DNA of 64,000 nucleotides, taken from NCBI GenBank assembly GCA_036927565.1, contig JAYESD010000009.1:163516929-163580928 (forward strand). Direction: 5' to 3'. Each line of letters starts with the position of its first letter. Within the stretch, counting starts at the first letter, position 1. The notes beneath the pieces were generated by a model. It was not told the DNA's origin. It saw only the letters and a program-made list of their open reading frames with translations, and made no database searches. Of the stretch, positions 10,822 to 21,305 are shown in pieces. This DNA comes from Tuctoria greenei (lineage: Eukaryota > Streptophyta > Magnoliopsida > Poales > Poaceae). Position numbers and translations under genes: made by a program.

Positions 10822-11700
10822 TGTCGAAGTGTTGCAACGACATTTCCCTCGGTACCACTAAAGTGTAGTTCACGGAGGTTCGTATTCGGATGGGGCGAGC
10901 ATAAGATCACGAACAAGATGATGACACGGGAGTTTTTACGTGGTTCAGGCCGCCTGGGCGTAATACCCTACTCCACGGGATGATTGCTGATTGTATGAGT
11001 GTCAGGCGGGTGTCTCAGGTGCTTGTGTGTGTCTGAGCTTAGTTGTCCCTCTACCGTGCAATGCAACCTTTTTATATGCTAAGGACTTGCCGTTACAGTA
11101 TTTGCCTAGCCCGACAGGTGTCCCCAGCTGTAATTAACCACCTATACATAATCTACATGTATAATCTGTAATTAACAGTGTGATAACACGCCTTAATGGC
11201 GGTGTTACCTGTCTTGACCTCTGATCGCATGTCATTAATATTGAATTGATAACACGTTAACTAGGTCCTGTAACAGCTGTTTTAATAGCCTATTGAATGT
11301 CCGCACCGTTAGAGATCCAGTATCCTTCCCGTTGCAGACTTAGATCCGGCTGTCAGACACGTGGTAGCTCCGGAGCTTCCTTCTGTGAGGAGGCGGGTCC
11401 AGAGCTACATAACACATGGCAGTACTGGAGCTTCCCTTTACTAGGGGTTAGATCCGAGATTGCTGGACATGTGGTGGTACCGAAGCTTCCAATGAAGGGA
11501 GGTAGGTCCGATCCCACACGACACGTGGTAGCACCGGAGCTAACCAAACGAGGGATGCGGGCCCCATGCTGTCAGACGTGTGTTGCATTTGGGATTCTTT
11601 AACTCGGACATATGAACTCAACGGTTTTAAGTGCAGTATTAGGGTACCTGGTATCCAAGGTACTGACAGCATGCATACACACTAATCCGGAGGCATGACA
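10822..11700 (-). repeat. 5' LTR of the gypsy element
   Basis: On the minus strand it starts TGTCATGCCTCC at 11700 and ends TTCGACA at 10822, so the ends are TG...CA. A CATATAAAAAGG TATA-type box lies at about 11067-11080. GC-rich repeated words (GGAGCTTCC-like, ACACGTGGTAG-like) occur in the U3 half at 11340-11580. The partner LTR lies left of the window, so the insertion age cannot be read here. Confidence 0.8.
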
Positions 11701-11709
11701 CTTCTGATA

Positions 11710-11782
11710 CTCCCTCCTTTTGATTGTCATCTTCTAGTTTATTTTTATATTATAAGGTGACAATCTTTTGAAAAGGAAGGAG
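11710..11782. mobile_element. Stowaway-like MITE, 73 bp
   Basis: Inverted ends CTCCCTCCTTTTGATTGTC and GACAATC...AAGGAAGGAG are flanked by TA on both sides (11708-11709 and 11783-11784), the Stowaway signature. It sits 9 bp from the gypsy LTR. Confidence 0.85.
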
Positions 11783-11951
11783 TACTATGCACCAAGTTTT
11801 TTTTGTTGTCGCACAGCCATACAATACTGCTACTAATGCGGGAGTAACAAAACAAGACATGACCCCACAATCTGACACGAATTCATACCCTTTGAACAAT
11901 TTTTTTTATTTCAAAATGGTTCATAACATGGAGCCGGATCATAACAGGTAG

Positions 11952-12336
11952 CTAGAGCTCGCCGTTACAGCAGCAGGAGCCGCCCTTGATGTAGCCGCTG
12001 GGGAACCCTTTCCTGTTGCACCAGGCATCACAATTCACCGGCTTGGTCGTGCACGGATAAATAGGAATGTTCTGTAACCCTGGCTGTTCCTGTGGAGGGA
12101 AAGGTGATAATGGCGACACCGCTGCCTCCTGCGCGTAACCTGCATGCTCCATCACACCGGTGCTCATGGTTTGTATTGATGTATAGATTCACAGAAAAGA
12201 AAGAAAAACTAAGAGATAGGGGTTGTAGAGTGGCAGAAAGGATTGTTGAATTACCAGAGGAGCACACCAGCAAGGCTATGGTCACCACTACGACGAGCAC
12301 CTTCCCCGCAATTGAATTGAATATGGCCGCCGTCAT
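11952..12336 (-). CDS. Defensin-like (DEFL) secreted cysteine-rich peptide, gene A
   Basis: Two exons: 12336-12255 and 12139-11952, with a 115-bp intron (donor G|GTAATT, acceptor TGCAG). The acceptor was chosen because it keeps the frame; the closer ATGAG acceptor gives an immediate stop. The product is 89 residues. Residues 1-27 form a secretion signal with a Val/Leu core and Cys-Ser-Ser before the junction; then a Pro/Gln-rich spacer; then six cysteines (YPC, VNC, AWC, CCC) around GFPSG. The C-x3-C...CxC spacing fits cysteine-stabilised alpha-beta peptides such as plant defensin-like proteins, which act outside the cell in defence or signalling. I do not know its target. It is in the same subfamily as B and C. 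Confidence 0.72.
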
Positions 12337-12422
12337 TGTCTTTGCCTCTGTCCTCTAGAGGTACAATCCAATCGTTTCTGTCTCGGGTACTCAATCTGTT
12401 GGGAGTCCCGTATGAAGTCTTG

Positions 12423-12441
12423 CCAGCATATATAATGCTGG
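12423..12441 (-). promoter_or_regulatory. TATA box of DEFL gene A, inside a palindrome
   Basis: CCAGCATATATAATGCTGG lies about 90 bp upstream of the gene A start codon. The TATA core is flanked by CCAGCAT/ATGCTGG arms. The same arrangement recurs upstream of genes C (22691) and B (about 17580, enlarged by AT repeats). Confidence 0.7.
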
Positions 12442-12936
12442 TGACACGGGAAAAATTGACTGCATTATTTAGTGCTACTTAATTGATGTCATTAACCAAA
12501 AAATGGAACGTTCTAAAGAAATAGTGCAATAAGAAATATTTATTTCCTGGCAATTTTCATTTATTTACTATACTACATTTCCTCTATTTCAGGATACTTG
12601 GTGCAAGGCGATTTTCTAGTACTAACTATATAAAACATTTGTTGATATATGGATTATAGGAAAAGAAATTATAAGTTTTAGTTGTTAGATCTATATAAGA
12701 ACTGTGAACATTTGAGTGAAATGACCATCAATTGTGAATTAGACCCTCTCTGTTTTATGAGGTTGCTAATCTTGGTGCCTGCTGGACATTCATGCGTGTT
12801 ATAATAGACATTAACGATGATGTAGGTGTTTACGTATTTCTCTGGGCACAAACATTCTTTAGAGCCCAGACAGGCAACACCATATACAGGCATGCAGTTT
12901 ATTAATTTATGTGGCGTCCATGGCTAGACACAAACA
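12442..12936. other. Spacer upstream of gene A, homologous to DEFL 3' flanks
   Basis: No gene. The stretch 12700-12930 resembles 20430-20790 (for example ACACCATATACAGGCATGCA and TTTATTAATTTAT), which lies downstream of DEFL gene D, so it is the 3' flank of the decayed paralog F. Confidence 0.6.
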
Positions 12937-12996
12937 CTCAGCATCGGTAGTTTTTGACGAATCCTCCACGGTAACCGTCGCCCTGCATCTCTTATG
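12937..12996 (-). pseudogene. DEFL fragment F (relic of a gene D paralog)
   Basis: The minus strand reads GACGGTTACCGTGGAGGATT, nearly identical to the GYRGGF-encoding part of gene D exon 2. The frame is shifted and the triple-Cys end is lost. No first exon is found nearby: the satellite array begins about 440 bp away on the upstream side. Confidence 0.7.
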
Positions 12997-13435
12997 GTTA
13001 ATAACTTTCCTATATTTCAGGATACTTATCCCATAGTCCAACAAAATAAAATGTTCTAACGTAATATTTATTAGGTAAAAATATTCTTATTAAACTATTC
13101 AACTAGAAATATAATGCCCCAACCTATGAACCTACAACTCCCATAGGTCCTCTAACATGTGTGGATTCTCTTCTTCTACAAAAAAAAACACACCTAGACA
13201 CAGAACCCGTGGCTAAATCAATGAAATTTAGGTTCTCTCACTCAACGCGTGCGATGATCCATCTATGGTAAGCTTCATGCATTTTTTAATACTCGTTTTT
13301 TAAATATTATGTACTGCCTATATATAAAAGATATTGATTATATTGGATATAAGAATTATAAGTTGTCGTTTTTAAAAAATATATCTAAGAAGTGTGCACA
13401 TTTGAGTGAAATGACCGTTAATTTAGAATTAATAT
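12997..13435. other. AT-rich spacer
   Basis: No gene. GGATACTTATCCCATAG followed by AAAATAAAATGTTCTAACG recurs near 22915, and CATTTGAGTGAAATGACCGTT recurs near 12712 and 20440, so this is duplicated flanking sequence of the DEFL locus. Confidence 0.5.
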
Positions 13436-16093
13436 GCGTTATATAGTCATACTTAAGTTCTTAAGAAGTTTCGACGGTATCAAATTTTCGCGAGAAATCC
13501 AAAGGGGTTAGCATTCGATTTTATCGAGAACCGAGTTTTCTGCGAAAAATGGATCGTAAATTCATATTTCTTCGAGATTGAGCTTGTATTACAAGTCGGA
13601 TATGTGTTACGTCTTCATACTTAAGTTTTGGAGAAGTTTTGATGGTATCAAATTGTTGCGAGAAATTCAAAGGGGTTAGACTTCGATTTTATCAAGAACC
13701 GAGTTTTTTATGAAAAATGGGTCATAAATTCATTTTTCTTCGGGATCGAGTTTGTCTTACATGTCATATATCGTTACTTTCATACTAAAATTCTTAAGAA
13801 GTTTCGATGGTATCAAAATTTTACGAGAAATCTAAAGTGGTTAGCCTTTAATTTTATCGAGAACCGAGTTCTCTGTGAAAAATGGATCGTAAATTCATAT
13901 CTCTCTCAGTTCGGGCTTGTATTACATGTTGGGTACATATTATGTAGTCATACTTAAGTTCTTGATAAGTTTCGATGGTATTAAATTTTCAGAAGAACCA
14001 AAGGGGTTAGCCTTCTATTTTATCGAGAATCAAGTTTTTTGTAAAAAATGGGTCGTAAATTTATTTTTCTTTGATATCAAGAGTGTATTACATGTCTGAT
14101 ATGTGTTATGTAGTTGTAATTAAGTTCTTGAGAAGTTTAGACGGTATCAAATTTTCGCGAGAAATGCAAAGGTGTTAGCCTTCAATTTCATCGAGAATTG
14201 AGTTTTCCGCAAAGAATGGGTCGTAAATTCATATTTTTTCGAGATCGATCTTGTATTATATGTTGTATATGTGTTACCTAGTTATACATAAGTTTTGGAG
14301 AAAATTTGATGGTATCGAATTTTCACGAGAAATTCAAAGGGTTTAGCCTTCGATTTTATCGAGAACCGAGTTTTCTTCAAAAAAATGGGTCGTAAATTCT
14401 TTTTCATTCGAGATCGAGCTTGTATTACATATCCTATATATGTTACGTAGTCATACTTATGTTTTAGAAAAGTTTCGACAGTATCAATTTTTTGCAAGAA
14501 ATCCAAAGGGGTTACCTTCGATTTTATCGAGAATCAAGTTTTTTTATAAAAAAATGGGTAATAAATTCATTTTCCTTCGAGATAGAGATTGTATTACATT
14601 TATTATATGTGTTACATAGTCATACTTAAGTTTTTAAGAAATTTTGACGGTATAAAATTTTTGTGAGAAATCCAAAAGGTTAATTTTATCGAGAACCAAG
14701 TTTTCTGCAAAAAATGGGTTGTAAATTCATATTTCTTTGAGATTGAGCTTGTATTACATGTCGAATATGTGTTACACAATCATACTTAAGTTTTGGAGAA
14801 GTTCTAACGGTATCAAATTTTTGCGAGAAATCCAAAGGGGTTACCCTTCGATTTTATCGAGAATCGAGTTTTCTGCGAAAAATGGGTTGTAGATTCATTT
14901 TTATTCGAAATCAAGCTTGTATTAAAGGTCGAATATGCGTTACGCAGTCATACTTAAGTTCTTCGGAAGTTTTGACTGTATCAAAATTTCACGAAAAATC
15001 CAAAGCAGTTAGCCTTCGATTTAATCGAGAACCGAGTTTTCTGCAAAAATTAGTCATAAATTCATATTTCTTTGATATCGAGCCTGTATTATATGTCGGA
15101 TATGTGTTACGTAGTCCTACTTAAGTTTTTGAGAAGTTTTGACAATATCAAATTTTTACGAGAAATTCAAAGGGGTAGCCTTCGATTTTATGGAGACTCG
15201 AGTTTTCTGCGAAAAATGGATTGTAAATTCATTTATCTTCAAGATCAAGCTTGTATTACATGTCTTATATGCGTTACATAGTTATACTTAAGTTTCGGAG
15301 AAGTTTCAATGGTATCAAATTTTTGCGTGAAATACAAATAGGTTAGCCCTCGACTTTATCGAGAATCGAGTTTTCTCTGACAAATGGGTCGTAATATCAT
15401 ATTTCTTTGAGATCGAGCTAGTATTACATGTCGGATATGTGTTACATAGTCACACTTAAGTTCTTGAAAATTTTTGAAGGTATCAAATTTTTGCGAGAAA
15501 TCCAAAGTTGTTAGCCTTGGATTTTATCGAGAACCGAGTTTTCTGTGAAAAATTGGTCGTAAATTCATTTTTCTATAAGATCGAGCTTGTACGACATGTC
15601 GGATATATGTTATGTAGTCATACTTAAGTTATTCAGAATTTTTGACGGCATCAAATTTTCACTAGAAATCCAAAGGGTTTAGCCTTCGATTTTATCGAGA
15701 ACCGAGTTTTCTAAGAAAAATGGATCATAAATTCATATTTCTTCGAGATCAAGCTTGTATTATATGTCAAATATGCATTACGTATGCATACTTACGTTTT
15801 GGAAAAGTTTTGACGGTATTAAATTTTTGTGAGAAATCCAAAGGGGTTAGCCTTTGATTTTATCGAAAATCGAGTTTTTTATGAAAAATGGGTCATAAAT
15901 TCATATTTGTCCAAGATCGAACTTGTATTACATGTTGGATATGCGTTACGTAGTCATACGTAAGTTCTGGAGAAGTTTCGACGGTATCAAATTTCCCGAG
16001 AAATCCAAAAGGGTTAGTCTTTGATTTTATCGAAAACCGAGTTTTCTATAAAATATGGGCCGTAAATTCATTTTTCTTCGAATTCGAGATTGC
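13436..16093. repeat. Satellite array, about 16 monomers of about 167 bp
   Basis: A landmark (CATACTTAAGTT or variant) recurs at 13448, 13616, 13781, 13949 and on to 15955, spaced 164-170 bp. Each monomer carries GACGGTATCAAATTTT, GAGAAATCCAAAGGGGTTAG, ATTTTATCGAGAACCGAGTT and GTCGTAAATTCAT. Monomers differ from each other at many sites, so the array is old or poorly homogenised. I do not recognise it as a known grass centromeric satellite. The ORFs inside are repeat shadows. Confidence 0.95.
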
Positions 16094-16440
16094 ATTTATA
16101 TAGTACGAGCTATAACATTTATATAGTGATGATCAATGAATATAATGACAAAATACATAGAATATGGATATTCGGTGTGATATATACAAAATATTACTTT
16201 TGTGTGTGTGTATATATATATCATTGGACAACGAGGGCCATGCAGAGATTTTCTTTCCTGTTTTTTTTCGCAGCTGTTTTGCTTTTCTGTGTGCGGGAGA
16301 GAGAAAAACCAGAGAAAACTGTAGGAGATTGGGAGAGGCTGACAGCAAGAAACACGACGACGCACCTTAATTTCTACCGGATTGTGTCCTTGCTCACTAT
16401 ATGAACGTCAAACTTTTGCATCTACTAACAATAACAACTA
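16094..16440 (-). promoter_or_regulatory. Orphan DEFL promoter module 1
   Basis: TAACATTTATATAGTGATGATCA and the following bases match the promoter of gene D (21300 onward), continuing through the GGGAGAGAGAAAAACCAGAG and TTTCTACCGGATTGTGTC blocks. On its downstream (left) side there is no DEFL exon, only the satellite array, so the coding part appears to have been lost or replaced. Confidence 0.6.
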
Positions 16441-17076
16441 GCTTAACTTAGAAAGTATTTATCAAGCACACGTGAGGTTAGCATATGACAAAGTTTAGTA
16501 CAGCTAAAATGTGCTATTACCGGTCATTTATAGTAAGATGAGCTAACATTCATGTGAAGAACGAAACTCATCGCCAGATAAAAACGTGTTGGGACGGTAA
16601 ATTAATGATTAAACCACGGTGTTTCCTGAATATAAGATGCTAATACGGAAGTAACAGAAACAAAAGAAATGGGCTCATAATTAATGTGAAACGAATCCGT
16701 ACCCTTGAAACAATTTTTTTTATTCCAAATGGTTGACAGAATAAGGGGATCATAACAAGCAGGTAGAGCCAGGTGTGACATATTAGGAGTGGAGGTGGTT
16801 ACGGGAGAACAGAGGATGAACAATCAGTTTGTGAGCTTCCAAACCAGAGCTCTTTTCATTGATTGATTCTTCTGGTTCAACAGCAAATACATCAAAGCGT
16901 TTTAAGTACTGACTAGAGACTCCACGTCGTGGTGACCCACGATCCACTAAAAACGGACTCTAACCGTGCATCACATCACACGTTATTGACTGGGCACGTC
17001 GCACTAACAGAACGCTGCATGCTTCCCCGTACGATGTGCTTCTAACTAACAGAGGACCAACGGACCACATTATGGA
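16441..17076. other. Spacer with relic of a DEFL 3' flank
   Basis: No gene. The stretch 16600-16770 (GAAACGAATCCGTACCCTTG, GATCATAACAAGC) matches the sequence just downstream of genes A and C, so another paralog's end is here. The stretch 16780-17070 is unique within the window and may be 3' UTR of gene B. Confidence 0.5.
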
Positions 17077-17488
17077 TTAAAGTGCAACATGACAGTAGCA
17101 GTAGAGATCTGTTCCTTCGCCTCCAGAGTAACCCGCATTTATGCAACAAGCAATACAACCCTGCGGATCCTTAATAACCGACTCGCACAGAGGGGTGGCA
17201 TATCTGTGGTTTAACACCAGTGGCTCCTGTGGGAACGGTGATGGCGATGCCGACACCGGTGCCTCCCGCGCGTAGCCTGCATGCTCCATCACATTAGTGC
17301 TCAAGGTTTGTATATATTGATGTAGATTCACATAAAAGAAATTAAAAGAAAAACTAAGCTGACATGGAAGTTGTTGTAGAGTGACAGAAAGGTAGGGGTT
17401 TTGAATTACCAGATGTGCACACCAGCATGACTATGGCCATCGCCACGACAAGCACTTTGCCTACAATGGAATGGAATGTGGCCGCCAT
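17077..17488 (-). CDS. Defensin-like secreted cysteine-rich peptide, gene B
   Basis: Exons 17488-17410 and 17276-17077 with a 133-bp intron (G|GTAATT donor, TGCAG acceptor) give 92 residues. The signal peptide (MAATFHSIVGKVLVVAMAIV) is close to that of gene C. After the junction come GYAREAPVSASPSPFPQ and the cysteine domain: PLC, then GCIACC, INAGYSGG, and YCYC. It keeps C-x3-C and CxC but has an additional Cys between the first pair and one fewer at the end than A and D, so disulphide pairing may differ. It is in the same exon layout and orientation as A, C and D; extracellular defence or signalling is inferred from the family only. Confidence 0.7.
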
Positions 17489-17576
17489 CGTCGTCTTTGC
17501 CTCTGCCCTCTAGTGATACAGTTAAATAGTTTATGTCTCAAGTACTCGACAATCTTTGTGAGTCCTATACGAAGTC

Positions 17577-17609
17577 ATGCCAGCATATATATATATATAT
17601 ATATAATGC
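17577..17609 (-). promoter_or_regulatory. TATA region of gene B, expanded by AT repeats
   Basis: CAGCATATATATATATATAT then AATGC replaces the compact palindrome seen upstream of A and C. Copy 2 has one more AT unit. It lies about 95 bp upstream of the start codon. Confidence 0.6.
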
Positions 17610-17764
17610 ACTAATGTGATGACCTGGGAAATAATGCTGGTGTGACCTGGGAAATAATGCTGGTGTGACTAGGTATATTAGATTGACACCTTATATATTT
17701 ACTATTAACATTACTCTATTGAAGTGCTATTTAATTGTCGCCTTAATATTTACTACTATGTTAT
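17610..17764. repeat. Short direct repeat upstream of gene B
   Basis: GACCTGGGAAATAATGCTGG occurs twice in a row (about 17621-17665). The equivalent region of A and C has one diverged copy. Confidence 0.6.
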
Positions 17765-18140
17765 CTGTGGTGCAGTATAGTACAAGCTATAACATTTATA
17801 TAGTGATGATCAACGAATATAATGACAAAGTACCATAGAATCTGGAGATATAGTACAAGCTATAACATTTATATAGCATCTGGAGAAAGAGGGCATGTGG
17901 AGATTCTCTTTCCTGTTTTTTCGCAGCTGTTTTGCTATTCTGTGTGCGGGAGAGAGAGAAAAACCAGAGAAAATTGAAGGAGATCGAGATAGGCTGCCAG
18001 AAAGAAGCATGACGACGTTCCTTAATTTTCTGCCGGACTGTGTCCTTGCTCACTATATGAACGTCAAATTTTTGCATCTGCTAATAAATATTTTCTCCCG
18101 ATCTTTTTATTTATCACCGATTAATTCAAAATTAAAATAG
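17765..18140 (-). promoter_or_regulatory. Orphan DEFL promoter module 2 with doubled TATA segment
   Basis: AGTACAAGCTATAACATTTA with its TATATAAA (minus strand) occurs twice, near 17781 and 17851, followed by the same CTTTCCTGTTTTTTCGCAGC and GAGAGAGAAAAACCAGAG blocks as at gene D. No coding exon lies in the expected place downstream (left); gene B has its own TATA region. Confidence 0.6.
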
Positions 18141-18395
18141 CTGATGACAAATAAAAAGATCCGGAAAGAGTACCAACTTAATTTGGAGAATATTTATCGA
18201 ACACATGTGACGTCAGCATGTGACAGAGTTTAGCAGCAAAAATGTGCCCTTATGGTGCCATTTAGCAAGATAATCTAACATTCATGTGAAGAACGGAATT
18301 CTTGATTGACAGGTAAAAACATGTTGGGATGGCAAATTGATAATTTAACCATGGTTGTCGTTTTTAAAAAATTATAAGTTGTCGTTTTTAAAAAC
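18141..18395. other. Spacer
   Basis: No gene. It contains another copy of the AACATTCATGTGAAGAACGG and AAACATGTTGGGATGGCAAA flank shared by the DEFL paralogs, and a direct repeat of TTGTCGTTTTTAAAAA beside fragment E. Confidence 0.5.
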
Positions 18396-18479
18396 CATCG
18401 GCAGGGGCGAAGAGGAGAGCCAAGATGGCGACGGCTACCAGGGCCGTCTTGCAGGCGGAGGAATACTCTTGGCCACCAT
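18396..18479 (-). pseudogene. DEFL fragment E: isolated, frameshifted first exon
   Basis: The minus strand starts ATGGTGGCCAAGAGTATTCC and parallels gene D exon 1 (MVAK...SSACKTALVAV) but lacks four bases after the fourth codon, so the frame is lost and a stop follows. The exon-end homology stops at GATGGTTTTTAAA; no second exon is present. A D-type TATA segment lies upstream (about 18560-18590). Confidence 0.75.
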
Positions 18480-18589
18480 ATCTCCGGCAGGTTGGGTTTG
18501 TTGAGTGTGAAACAATGAGTATGTACGTGGATTGAATTGGTCTGCGTCGGTGATGCAGTAAAGTACAAGCTATAGCATTTATATAGCAT

Positions 18590-18790
18590 TCATACCCATT
18601 AGTGGTATATTTATACCCATTAAATAGGTACATTATAATATACACCGATTTAATGGTGTATATACCTATTTAATATGTACATTAAATAGGTATATATACC
18701 TATTTAATATGTACATTATATGTATATATACCGATTCAATTGGTGTATATATATCCATTAATGGTGTGTATGTGTGTGTATATATGGCGG
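18590..18790. repeat. AT-rich repeat block
   Basis: ACCTATTTAATATGTACATT and its inversions recur, mixed with TATATACCGATT...AATGGTGTATAT, making several overlapping inverted repeats. No gene; probably slippage-derived. Confidence 0.7.
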
Positions 18791-19181
18791 TCAAGCAGGC
18801 GATCAATTGCAGCGGCATAACGTGCGTCGGGCGATCGAGCAAGGACACGCGATCTGTGAAACGATGCGTTGGCACTCGGCTGGCTCCTCTCCGTCTGGGA
18901 AGGGGTTTTGTACATATTTTTTGTAATCAGGTGGAGAGGATTAAGTAAAAAAGAGCAATAAACGTAGAATGCAGATTTAATGGCTGGTGTGGTTGATTGT
19001 TGGATTGAACAATAACCCACATTATATTCAGTCGATACCACGAGTGTGTATGTCTCTCTCTCTATATATATATATATATGCAGCCGTTTAGTGAGGAAAA
19101 AAGAAACAAAAACGAAAGAGTGAGAGGGTGCCAGCAGGAAGCACCAGGCTCCTTAATTTCTGCCGGATTGTGTGTCGTTTT
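18791..19181. other. Spacer with a DEFL upstream module
   Basis: No gene. The end (19080-19175: GAGGAAAAAAGAAAC, CTCCTTAATTTCTGCCGG) matches the upstream blocks of the DEFL modules before being cut by the CACTA terminus. Confidence 0.5.
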
Positions 19182-19580
19182 CACTACAGGAATTTCGATA
19201 ATAAACGACGGCCAGAAACCGTCATCAATAAGGGACCTATCGTCGTTTATAAGTTATAGATGACGGTTTCCGGCCATCTCCGATTATTTGTCGTATGTAA
19301 CATTATTGACGACGGCAATAGTTGTATATTAAATTATTGACGATGATCAGCGCATCCCATCGTCAATTAACTCACGGCGTCACGTGGCAGCAAGAGCAGC
19401 TTATAGACAACGGTAGGACCGGCCGTCACACATTAGCATGGCTTATTGGCGACGGTAGGCACGACCGTCGCCAATTAATATGGCTTATTGATGACGGTAC
19501 TTCTGACCGTCGCCAATTATTATGGCTTATTGGCGACGGCCAAGTACCAAAAAACCGTCACCAATAAGGAAGGTAATTTT
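19182..19580 (+). mobile_element. CACTA transposon end fragment
   Basis: CACTACAGGAATTTCG starts like a CACTA terminal repeat, and the following 390 bp hold repeated subterminal words (GACGGT, ACCGTCGCCAATTA, TATGGCTTATTGGCGACGG) in both orientations. I find no matching right terminus, so only one end is identifiable. It cuts a DEFL upstream module after GGATTGTGT. Confidence 0.75.
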
Positions 19581-19644
19581 TTTTTAAAAAGGAAAATGTT
19601 GCTCTGGCTTCGAGGTCAGCCCTGGCTCGATGGTCAGGTCACAC

Positions 19645-19711
<67 letters not shown>
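19645..19711. repeat. (AT)n microsatellite
   Basis: About 64 bp of pure AT. Copy 2 (48571-48648) is about 12 bp longer, the largest single length difference between the two copies. Confidence 0.98.
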
Positions 19712-19712
<1 letters not shown>

Positions 19713-20494
19713 TTACAGGCATAGTAAAACACTAATTCTCAAACGTTATATACATATGACACACGCAACGATAAACACTACCCTGTATGCTACCTCTGGA
19801 GCTCGGGAAGTCATCCTTGATCGATCGTCCAAGCGTCGGAAGCTGTGGCAATGGAGTTTGAACCTCCGTTGCTGATCTCTGCGATCGAAATCACGTCCGG
19901 ATCTAGACCCCGTACCTAACTCGTCATAAGCAAGCCCTCGGTCACTCTCAGGTTGTCAAAAAATGGACAATTCTGAACTTGCACATATCACATGTCTATT
20001 ACATGTGAGACGTGCCGATCCGAAACGGGTCATGCATTTCTATAGGTTACATTACTCATTTTAATTTAAGTCATTTACAAGAAAGAAAAGAACGAGAGAG
20101 AGGGAGGAAAGTTGGTATTAGATGACAATTCCACTTCCGGATCCACCGTCCAAGCAAGCGCGGATGATTGACGTCCTCACCATCGTCGTTCGCTTCCGTG
20201 CCGTCCCGACACATATGTTACGACTACAACTGTTTATACGATATGAATGTATTTAATGTGTATCGTGCCGTGTCGGGCTGTGCTGGCCCGAAGTGTTTGT
20301 TAGATGTTTCTATAGATTTTTGCTTTGTTTGTTAGACGTTTTTAAAAGATTATACATTAAATATATATAAAATTGTTGATATATTGACTACAAAAAATAA
20401 AATTTTTAGTTATTATATATATATATTATAAGAACTGTGAACATTTGAGAGAAATGACAGTTAATGTTGAGAATTAGAGCCTCTCTATATCTTA
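19712..20494. other. Spacer with no recognised gene
   Basis: Only short ORFs. CGTGCCGT...CGACAC and CGTGCCGTGTCGGGC words near 20200 and 20268 may be ends of a small unidentified element. The end (20430-20490) is DEFL 3' flank shared with 12700. Confidence 0.5.
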
Positions 20495-20620
20495 GGCTAT
20501 CCGCATTCGTTCTCTCTAAAGCATACTCTATACATTATTCTTCTTCTACTTTTCCAGAATCTTCTCTGAATTTACACATATTTAGTATGCTTTACAGTAT
20601 GCCACTGCGAACAGCTAGCC
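20495..20620. mobile_element. Tourist-like MITE, 126 bp
   Basis: Inverted ends GGCTATCCGCATTCG and the complement of CTGCGAACAGCTAGCC, flanked by TTA on both sides (20492-20494, 20621-20623), with internal CTAAAGCATACT and AGTATGCTTTA facing each other. It is the same family as the MITE in gene C. Confidence 0.7.
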
Positions 20621-20798
20621 TTATAAAATTGCTCATCTGAAGCCTGGTGGACAAGCATTGACGCCTGTTTAGACAGACATTAACGGTCTGAACACAAACA
20701 CTTTCCAGAGCCCTGAACGCCAACACCATATACAGGCATGCATGTAGTTTATTAATTTATTTGGCGTCCATGTTTGGACTACAAATACATCGATGCTG
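20621..20798. other. 3' flank of gene D
   Basis: No ORF of note. It shares ACACCATATACAGGCATGCA and GTTTATTAATTTAT with the flank of fragment F. Confidence 0.5.
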
Positions 20799-21210
20799 CT
20801 AGTTGGTACAGCAGCAGAGGTTGTTTTTGACAAAGCCTCCACGGTAACCGTCGTCCCTGCAGCTCTTGCCGCAGTCCGACGACGGGTACTCTAGGGCGGC
20901 GCACGGCCGGTTCGCGTCAGCCACCGCCCGACGTAATGTCGGCATCGCCATCACGGCTGCGTTCCTCCCTGCATGCGTGTGCATAATCCCGCCCGGTCAT
21001 CCCGTCTCACGCCGGCGTTTCAAGGTCGATCCGTATTGTATGGACGTGTTGCAGATCTCTACATATGGGCATCTACGCTACGATTCGACAAAAAGAAGAA
21101 GCATTGAATAATAATCACAAACCGGCATCGGGGGAGAAGAGGAGCGCGAAGATGGTGACCGCGACGAGGGCCGTCTTGCAGGCGCTGGAATACTGGAACT
21201 TGGCCACCAT
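20799..21210 (-). CDS. Defensin-like secreted cysteine-rich peptide, gene D
   Basis: Exons 21210-21123 and 20968-20799 with a 154-bp intron (donor G|GTTTGT, acceptor TGCAG) give 85 residues. Residues 1-29 are a signal peptide (SSACKTALVAVTIFALLFSP). After the junction come a short propeptide-like stretch, then RPC, SSDC, GKSC, DDGYRGGF and a final CCC. Six cysteines in C-x9-C-x3-C-x13-CCC order fit a defensin-like fold. Its signal peptide differs from A/B/C, so D, E and F form a second subfamily within the cluster. No defect seen; extracellular role inferred. Confidence 0.74.
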
Positions 21211-21305
21211 CTCCAGTAGCTTGGGTTTGTTGAGTAGGAAACGAGCCGCCGTATGGATTGATGGAATTGGTCTGGGTCGGTGATGCAGTATAGTACAAGC
21301 TATAG

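Larger units (their letters stand above)
1..11700 (-). mobile_element. Ty3/gypsy retrotransposon, Tat type, minus strand, left end outside window
   Basis: Read on the minus strand the order is LTR (11700-10822), primer-binding-site region, gag, protease, reverse transcriptase, RNase H, a second RNase H, integrase, then a long 3' region carrying an ORF in the opposite direction. A double RNase H and an antisense ORF between integrase and 3' LTR are known hallmarks of the Tat lineage. The 3' LTR is not in the window. All polyprotein parts carry stops or frameshifts, so the element cannot move on its own. A Copia element is nested at 290-3282. Confidence 0.85.

Noticed and set aside
13917..15281. 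Several plus-strand ORFs of 60-80 codons in the satellite array
   Set aside because: They repeat with the 167-bp monomer and have no family resemblance.
13436..16093. Array considered as a CRISPR-like repeat or known centromeric satellite
   Set aside because: There are no unique spacers, the context is eukaryotic, and the monomer does not resemble the grass centromeric satellites I can recall.
19322..19567. ORF with repeated WLIGDG/RRQL motifs
   Set aside because: It is a translation of CACTA subterminal repeats.
19630..19724. Long Ile-Tyr repeat ORF
   Set aside because: Translation of the AT microsatellite.
20200..20300. CGTGCCGT...CGGGC words as a separate transposon
   Set aside because: No defined ends or target duplication could be found.
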